DNA of 64,000 nt, from the NCBI GenBank assembly GCA_017461045.1, contig JAFTZJ010000048.1, forward strand, positions 1 to 64,000. Reading direction: 5' to 3'. Position numbers and translations under genes: made by a program. Below, piece by piece: positions 58,703 to 64,000 of this stretch. The DNA is from Lachnospiraceae bacterium. GTDB taxonomy: Bacteria > Bacillota > Clostridia > Lachnospirales > Lachnospiraceae. Under the pieces are notes generated by a model. The model did no database searches and was not told where the DNA came from. It was given only the letters and a program-made list of their open reading frames with translations. The stretch's first letter is position 1. Every line of letters starts with the position of its first letter.

Positions 58703-61144
58703 ATGAAAACAAGAAAATGGCTTCTTAGTCTTCTGACCGCCTTGTTAGTGGTTATGATGATACCGGTGGTGGCGTTCGCAGAAGATAGTGATAAGGATGT
58801 GGAAAATGATGAATTCACGGTTAGTATTGAAGCTGGTCTGGATGGAATAGCAGTGGAAGGAAAGTCAATGCCGGTGACAGTTACCGTTGGAAACACGGGA
58901 AAGGATTTCAATGGCGTATTAAGAATTATGGTGCCGGCGACCTACGATATGCATGGTTTGGCATATGAGAAGAATGTGACTATCCCAAGTGGTGGTGAGA
59001 AGAGTTTTTCGTTTATGTTATCCGATATTGACACTGTTTCGTTTCTTCGGATAGAAATGGAGAATGAACGGGAGAAGATTCTCTATTCCCAGCAACATAC
59101 ATTTCAATCGTTAGTAGTGGGACAGAATGCAGTTGTTGGTATTCTTAGTAATGATTACAGTGCATTGAATTATTTCGATGGTGTAAATGTTTCTACTTAT
59201 AGTGGTGCAGTTACTACGAAAATTCTTCATTTGACAGAGAATAATATTCCGGAAACCAGTGAAGGATTAGCAATCTGTCATTATATTATTATTGATAATT
59301 ACAATACCTCGCAGTTGTCTGCAGAGCAGAGAAATGCAATTGCTAACTGGGTAGCAGACGGAGGTATGTTGATTTTTGGTACCGGCTCAAAGGCTTCCAT
59401 TACATTAGAAGGTTTTCAGGATAGCTTGTGTGATTTGATTGTGGGCGAATTGAGCAAACAAGATATGCAGATTGCTAACAGTTATGTTGCAGATACAAAA
59501 TCAGTGAATTTTGTGAGCTTGGCAGGAGATAACTGGCAGGATGTTCGGAACAATATATCCTTTGGAACACCGATTTTGCAAAAGGGTTACGGAAATGGTA
59601 TGGTTACCGTTCTTAGTTATGACTTGGCAATGGAACCGATTGTAAGCTGGAATGAAGCACATAATGATTTGGCAGTTAATATTCTGGGAAGTGCCGGTAA
59701 TACACGAATCTATGATGCTATGATTTATGATAGCAACATGATATACAATGAGTGGGATTTGCAAAATGCAGTTGGTGAAGTAGATCGGAATAAAGTTCCA
59801 AATGCACTGTTGTATGCAGCTGTTTTCTTAGTATATGTTATTGCAATTGGGCCGGTAATGTATGTAATCCTAAAGGCAAAAGATAAGCGGGAAAAAATGT
59901 GGATTGTAATGCCGATTATCGCAGTTGTATTTACTGTAATTGTATACGGAACCAGTATGATTTACCGGATTCACAAGCCATTTATTGATGCGATTTCGAT
60001 AGTAGAGTTTAACCAGGGTTCTATTACAACGAAGACATTTATGACGGTACAAAGTCCAAAAAGTAAGGCATATTCCGTACAGATTGCAGAAGGCTATGAT
60101 AATCTTGGTGCATGGGCAGATGATGGCGTTTCGTATGATGAAGTTGGCTTAACTGATTATCAGTATGCAATCCAACAGGAAGGTGGCTCTGTTACCCTGA
60201 ATGTGGAACCAAGTATGGCATTTAGTCGTCAGAGTTTAATGGGTCAGAAAGAAGATTTCCAGGCAGGTGCCGGATTTGACTTGGACTTAACATGTAGTTT
60301 ATATGGATTTGAAGGACAAGTAACGAATAATACGGGATATGATTTATCCAATGTAGTCGTTTGTTATAATAACCAATATGCGTATTTGGGTCATATGAAA
60401 AATGGACAGTCTGCAGTTGTTACCCAGGCACAAATTGATGACCTTAATAATTTGTATTATGATTTGGACCAGTGGCTGGAGGTAATACCGGACGATTTTG
60501 TGTTCCGAAACAGCGAAGAGTTCAAAACTGCACAGGATAACAGTAATGTTTACACAGCAATGGAAACTAGAGCCTATGACCTGGAAATGAACCAGGGTAT
60601 GGTATTCGGTATGATTGACAATTACCAGGAAAAATTGGTTCAGGAGAACAACGTGAAGGTGTATTCTGCAGGGGTGGCAGTGTCCTACTTCTATTGTGTG
60701 CCGGAAGAATATCAGAATTATTCGCTATTTATTGATATCAATGAATACATGGTTGGCGGAGATAATATTTATTATGACTCTTCGTATCCGGCAGATTTTG
60801 ATTATTTCTATGACATTATGGATACAAACCTTTACGGTGAGCCTGAAATGTTCGTATTGTATGATTTTAGTCAGATAAATCTGACCGGGGCACAGCTTGT
60901 AAATATTTCAGGAATGGCAAGTGAACTTGAAGACGAAGATGACTACTCCTATGAAGAATGGAGTGAAGTGCAGTTGTTTAATTATAGTACCGGACAATAT
61001 GAGGATGCGTTTGTTAACAATGAGGTGTTAGATTTGACACCGTATATTAGCGAAGAAGGCTGGATGCAGGTGCGCTATTATACAGATGATTCGGATCCAT
61101 GGGGCTATTATGCACCGCAGATATCGTTAATGGGAGGTGAGTAG
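58703..61144 (+). CDS. Secreted/membrane protein of a Gld-like ABC locus
   Basis: An 813-residue protein with a signal peptide (LLSLLTALLVVMMIPVVAFA). The N-terminal beta-rich region resembles adhesion or Ig-like folds (VTVTVGNTGKDFNGVLRIMV). A GATase/DUF4350-like domain has IIIDNYNTSQLSAEQRNAI and ADGGMLIFGTGSKA. Two membrane spans (LLYAAVFLVYVIAIGPVMYV and WIVMPIIAVVFTVIVYG) are followed by a large Asp/Tyr-rich C-terminal domain that should be outside. The ATPase gene follows after 2 bp. Layout and context recall GldG-type partners of GldA/GldF transporters. Function unknown. Confidence 0.75.
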   Translation: MKTRKWLLSLLTALLVVMMIPVVAFAEDSDKDVENDEFTVSIEAGLDGIAVEGKSMPVTVTVGNTGKDFNGVLRIMVPATYDMHGLAYEKNVTIPSGGEKSFSFMLSDIDTVSFLRIEMENEREKILYSQQHTFQSLVVGQNAVVGILSNDYSALNYFDGVNVSTYSGAVTTKILHLTENNIPETSEGLAICHYIIIDNYNTSQLSAEQRNAIANWVADGGMLIFGTGSKASITLEGFQDSLCDLIVGELSKQDMQIANSYVADTKSVNFVSLAGDNWQDVRNNISFGTPILQKGYGNGMVTVLSYDLAMEPIVSWNEAHNDLAVNILGSAGNTRIYDAMIYDSNMIYNEWDLQNAVGEVDRNKVPNALLYAAVFLVYVIAIGPVMYVILKAKDKREKMWIVMPIIAVVFTVIVYGTSMIYRIHKPFIDAISIVEFNQGSITTKTFMTVQSPKSKAYSVQIAEGYDNLGAWADDGVSYDEVGLTDYQYAIQQEGGSVTLNVEPSMAFSRQSLMGQKEDFQAGAGFDLDLTCSLYGFEGQVTNNTGYDLSNVVVCYNNQYAYLGHMKNGQSAVVTQAQIDDLNNLYYDLDQWLEVIPDDFVFRNSEEFKTAQDNSNVYTAMETRAYDLEMNQGMVFGMIDNYQEKLVQENNVKVYSAGVAVSYFYCVPEEYQNYSLFIDINEYMVGGDNIYYDSSYPADFDYFYDIMDTNLYGEPEMFVLYDFSQINLTGAQLVNISGMASELEDEDDYSYEEWSEVQLFNYSTGQYEDAFVNNEVLDLTPYISEEGWMQVRYYTDDSDPWGYYAPQISLMGGE

Positions 61145-61146
61145 AT

Positions 61147-62070
61147 ATGGTTGTAATTCGTAACTTAACAAAAACATACGGAAGATACCGTGCATTAAAC
61201 AACCTGAATCTGCACATTGAAAAGGGAGATATCTTTGGTTTTGTAGGACCAAACGGTGCGGGTAAGACGACTACTATGCGTATCATCTGTGGTTTGTTAC
61301 AGGCAGACTGGGGAGAAGTCTATGTAGATGGTGTGGATGCACTGAATAATAATGACATGATTAAACGTAAAGTTGGATATGTGCCGGATTTCTTCGGTGT
61401 ATATGATAACTTTAAGGTTATGGAGTATATGGAATTCTACGGAAGTCTTTATGGATTAGAAGGTGAAGCCGTTCGTAAGACCTCCTTGGGCTTGTTGGAC
61501 TTGGTAAATCTGACCGAAAAGCAGGATGCATATGTAGATGGACTATCCAGAGGTATGAAACAGCGTCTCTGTGTGGCACGTGCGTTGATTCATAATCCGC
61601 AGCTACTAATCTTAGATGAGCCGGCATCCGGATTGGACCCGAGAGCCCGTTTTGAATTGAAGGAAGTTATGAAGAACCTTGGTTCTATGGGAAAGACAAT
61701 CATTATCAGCTCTCATATCCTTCCGGAATTAGGTGAAATGTGTAACAGTATTGGTGTTATGGAAAAGGGCAATCTGGTAGCCAGTGGTAAGGTGGAAGAA
61801 ATCACCAGACAGTCCAGACATTCCAATCCTCTTACCATTCATATCTTGGAGAATAAAGAACTGGCAATTCAGTTGTTAAAGCAGACTCCATTGGTGGAGA
61901 AGATTTCTATTCGTGATGATGCAATTATTATTGCATTCTCCGGTGATGATACAGAAATGGCGCAATTATTATCAAGCCTGATTATGAATGGAGTTAAAAT
62001 CTCCAATTATCATCGTGAGGAAGGTAACCTTGAAACCTTGTTCCTTGAAATAACAGGAGGTGCGAAATAA
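61147..62070 (+). CDS. ABC transporter ATPase (GldA-like)
   Basis: A 307-residue ATP-binding subunit of an ABC-2 exporter. Walker A is GPNGAGKTTTMR, the signature region GLSRGMKQRLCVARALI, Walker B LLILDEPASGLDPRA and the switch His in IIISSHILPELGEM. A C-terminal ~80-residue domain with GAKISNYHRE-like GVKISNYHREEGNLETLFLE is typical of the GldA/drug-exporter group. Its stop overlaps the permease ATG by 1 bp. Together with the preceding and following proteins it forms an export or envelope system of unknown substrate. Confidence 0.92.
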   Translation: MVVIRNLTKTYGRYRALNNLNLHIEKGDIFGFVGPNGAGKTTTMRIICGLLQADWGEVYVDGVDALNNNDMIKRKVGYVPDFFGVYDNFKVMEYMEFYGSLYGLEGEAVRKTSLGLLDLVNLTEKQDAYVDGLSRGMKQRLCVARALIHNPQLLILDEPASGLDPRARFELKEVMKNLGSMGKTIIISSHILPELGEMCNSIGVMEKGNLVASGKVEEITRQSRHSNPLTIHILENKELAIQLLKQTPLVEKISIRDDAIIIAFSGDDTEMAQLLSSLIMNGVKISNYHREEGNLETLFLEITGGAK

Positions 62071-63248
62071 TGGCTGACGGAAAGAAGAAATTAAGATTAG
62101 ACCCGATTTTGAAAAAAGAATTACGGCTTGGTTCCAGAAGTATTCGATTACCGTTAACCGTAATGTTTTATGATATCGTACTTGCGATTATTGCAGTAAT
62201 TTCTATTTTTGTAGCAGGATTTGCAGGTAGCTATGATGGTGGAGTTGATTTCTCCGGATTTTTATATATCTTTCAGGTGATTGGCTGGACACAGTTAGGC
62301 ATTTCTTTGCTAATCGTTCCGATTTTAACGGCAGGAACCATTTCCGGAGAACGGGAAAAGCAGACCTTGGAGATTTTGTTAACGACCCCAAAGAAACCGT
62401 TGAGTATTGTATGGGGAAAATTGATGGCAGCATTATCAAATTACTTGATTTATGTAATTTCCAGTATTCCGATTATGGCCATTTCCTTTGTACTTGGAGG
62501 CATGAATTGGTTTGCTTTGTTAGGATACATCTTTATGATGGTGGTTGTTGCAATTTATGTTGGTAGTATTGGTGTTTTCTGTTCCAGTGCATTTAAGAAA
62601 ACAATTGTAGCAATTGTGTTGACCTTTGTTATTGAATTTGCTTTGTTGATAATGACGGTTGTATTATTCTTTATGGCAATTATGGTGCTGGCATTAATAC
62701 ATGAAGCGATTTATTATGATATGCTGACTGCGCCGGATATAAACTTTGGAATTTTACCATTGATTATGATTGGTAATCCGTTAACCGGATTCTTTGACTA
62801 TATGTTACGAACCATGGATGCAACCTCTCTTGCGGGAATTTTGAAGGATGCTGATACCTTTGGCGTGATTATGCCATTCATTGCACATGCATGGATTCCG
62901 ATGAACTTAATTGTCTGTGCAGCTATTAGTTTCTTTTTCTTGTTCTTGGCAGCACGTAAGTTGGATCCGATTCGGAAATCAAAGAAGAAAAAGAAGAAAC
63001 AGGCAGTTGGACAGGTAATTTCGGGACAGCCTATACAAGCGGATGCAATGGTTGGAGGTATGAGTGGAACAACCGGAACCTTGCAAGGCAATCCGCAGCT
63101 ATATCAACCCCATGGATATGCAGAACAGCAACCGGCGATGACTCAACCGGAGGAACAACAACCGTCAATGACCCAACCGGCAGAACAACAACCGGTGCAG
63201 AATCCGGCACCGACTGCAATTACGGAAAAGTTGACAAGTCAGCAGTAG
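62070..63248 (+). CDS. ABC-2 type permease (GldF/NosY-like) with Gln/Pro tail
   Basis: A 392-residue protein with six spans. Typical features are the N-terminal DPILKKELRLGSRSIRLP, then ISGEREKQTLEILLTTPKK after the second span and GKLMAALSNYLIYVISSIPI. A Lys-rich stretch and a low-complexity tail of ~60 residues with repeated EQQPAMTQP/EQQPSMTQP follow the last helix. This is the membrane partner of the adjacent ATPase and overlaps it by 1 bp. The tail is unusual for such permeases and probably cytoplasmic. The substrate is unknown. Confidence 0.9.
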   Translation: MADGKKKLRLDPILKKELRLGSRSIRLPLTVMFYDIVLAIIAVISIFVAGFAGSYDGGVDFSGFLYIFQVIGWTQLGISLLIVPILTAGTISGEREKQTLEILLTTPKKPLSIVWGKLMAALSNYLIYVISSIPIMAISFVLGGMNWFALLGYIFMMVVVAIYVGSIGVFCSSAFKKTIVAIVLTFVIEFALLIMTVVLFFMAIMVLALIHEAIYYDMLTAPDINFGILPLIMIGNPLTGFFDYMLRTMDATSLAGILKDADTFGVIMPFIAHAWIPMNLIVCAAISFFFLFLAARKLDPIRKSKKKKKKQAVGQVISGQPIQADAMVGGMSGTTGTLQGNPQLYQPHGYAEQQPAMTQPEEQQPSMTQPAEQQPVQNPAPTAITEKLTSQQ

Positions 63249-63274
63249 TAGGAACTGCGAAGGAGGGCTTATAG

Positions 63275-64000
63275 ATGAATCAAATGGATTCTCAGATTGT
63301 AAAGTTCATAAAGCGTGTTCGAAGTCGTATGACAGAGCAAAAGATTCTGTTTTTTGGAATCTGGGGCGCAATGGGCGGATTTGGACTGGCAGTGATATTC
63401 TCAGTCATAGCATTGTTTGTTCCGTGGTATTATGCACCGGTATTTGCCATTGCAGGAGCCTTGCTTGGTATACTGGTGGGAATTGTGCTGGGTATTATCC
63501 GAAAACCGAATATGACAGAAGCAGCCTTAGGGCTGGATGCACATGGATTTCATGAACGATTGATTACATCCTATGGATTGATTGGAAAAGAAGATGTGTA
63601 CAGTCAGGTTCAGAAGCAGGACACCTTACGACGACTAGGTGCCTTCCAGATTCGCAAGACGTTTCCTCTAAAGGTAGAGTGGCAGAAACTGGTCACTGTA
63701 TTGGGTCTTGCATTGGCATTTGTAATTATAAGCTTTATCCCAACCGCTTCCAAAGAAGCAGCACAAGAGTATCATGAGATTGCTCAACAAGTGCAAGAGG
63801 AAGTGGCTAAGGTAGATGAGGCAATTGAAAAGATAGAAAGTATCGAGAATTTATCCGAGTTGGAAAAGGAAAATATGATTTCCACCCTGGTAGAGGCAAA
63901 AAAAGAGCTACAGGGTGTTGAGAATGCAGAAGAGCTTGCAAAGGCAAAAGAACGTATAGAAGTCAAGATGACGCAGGAAGCAGCTATGGCTGAGAATCGG
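63275..64000 (+). CDS. Membrane protein with coiled coil, cut by window end
   Basis: An open frame from ATG 63275 (AGGAGG 8 nt upstream) to the last base, 242 codons without a stop. Three hydrophobic segments are visible: ILFFGIWGAMGGFGLAVIFS, WYYAPVFAIAGALLGILVGI and LVTVLGLALAFVIISFIP. A Glu/Lys-rich coiled coil follows (AQQVQEEVAKVDEAIEKIES). The N-terminus resembles DUF4175-like proteins, which in other bacteria sit with MoxR ATPase, DUF58 and transglutaminase-like genes. It is the fourth gene of the Gld-like locus. The remainder lies outside the window. Confidence 0.8.
   Translation, partial: MNQMDSQIVKFIKRVRSRMTEQKILFFGIWGAMGGFGLAVIFSVIALFVPWYYAPVFAIAGALLGILVGIVLGIIRKPNMTEAALGLDAHGFHERLITSYGLIGKEDVYSQVQKQDTLRRLGAFQIRKTFPLKVEWQKLVTVLGLALAFVIISFIPTASKEAAQEYHEIAQQVQEEVAKVDEAIEKIESIENLSELEKENMISTLVEAKKELQGVENAEELAKAKERIEVKMTQEAAMAENR

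Overview
The window looks like a chromosomal segment of a spore-forming, low-to-moderate GC Firmicute of class Clostridia, most likely family Lachnospiraceae. The signs are a NifU-like scaffold next to a GGGtGRT-motif protein, a SpoVAD-SpoVAE pair, Thr/Glu-rich tails on lipoproteins and a class A PBP, a nucleoside kinase with a TGS-type N-terminus, the dgt-dnaG-rpoD-trmK-nif3 cluster, and strong AGGAGG ribosome sites. I cannot assign a genus from the sequence alone. No rRNA, tRNA, CRISPR array or intact transposase gene is visible. Apart from the first 1.2 kb the region reads as ordinary chromosome.

Layout. 1-1215 is an AT-rich accessory scrap: the tail of an unknown gene, an immunity-protein-like ORF that seems frameshifted at its 3' end, and a ~190 bp MITE-like element with ~29 bp terminal inverted repeats. 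Next come an ABC-F ATPase with an attenuator-like leader (uORF plus 18 bp terminator-like hairpin), a Phd/ParE-type toxin-antitoxin pair, and a housekeeping run (proC, a TPR protein that appears to start at AUU, hflX, tgt, yajC, a lipoprotein). From 9.8 to 21.7 kb lie a PHP phosphoesterase, the Fe-S scaffold/GGGtGRT operon, a LytTR/DUF3021 regulatory operon led by a CPBP-like membrane protein, a minus-strand operon (DUF362-ferredoxin, zinc-ribbon repeat protein, secreted HExxH protein), a double-receiver protein, a TSUP transporter and spoVAD-spoVAE.

From 21.7 to 45.4 kb: a class A PBP, YigZ, TypA/BipA, Hsp33 with a methyltransferase, several Lachnospiraceae-type proteins of unknown function, a C39-like peptidase with a membrane-anchored MutS homologue, a 697-residue orphan protein, a CobL-like protein, dtd with a short MetH, ilvN-ilvC, a CNNM/CorB transporter and a second ABC-F protein with a degenerate second Walker A. 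From 45.4 to 49.4 kb is a carbohydrate ABC importer (lipoprotein plus two permeases, no ATPase) behind an A-rich promoter region and a structured leader. From 49.5 to 55 kb is the replication/sigma operon. From 56.9 kb to the end a VanRS-like two-component system sits immediately upstream of a Gld-like ABC export locus that runs off the window.

The most interesting items are the LytTR operon with a 20 bp-spaced direct repeat upstream, the ABC-F attenuator, the MITE-like element, the AUU start, the uncharacterised three-gene DUF362/zinc-ribbon/metalloprotease operon with a perfect palindrome at its promoter, and the two-component/Gld-like locus. Start sites given here were chosen from ribosome-binding-site position and differ in several cases from the longest possible ORF.
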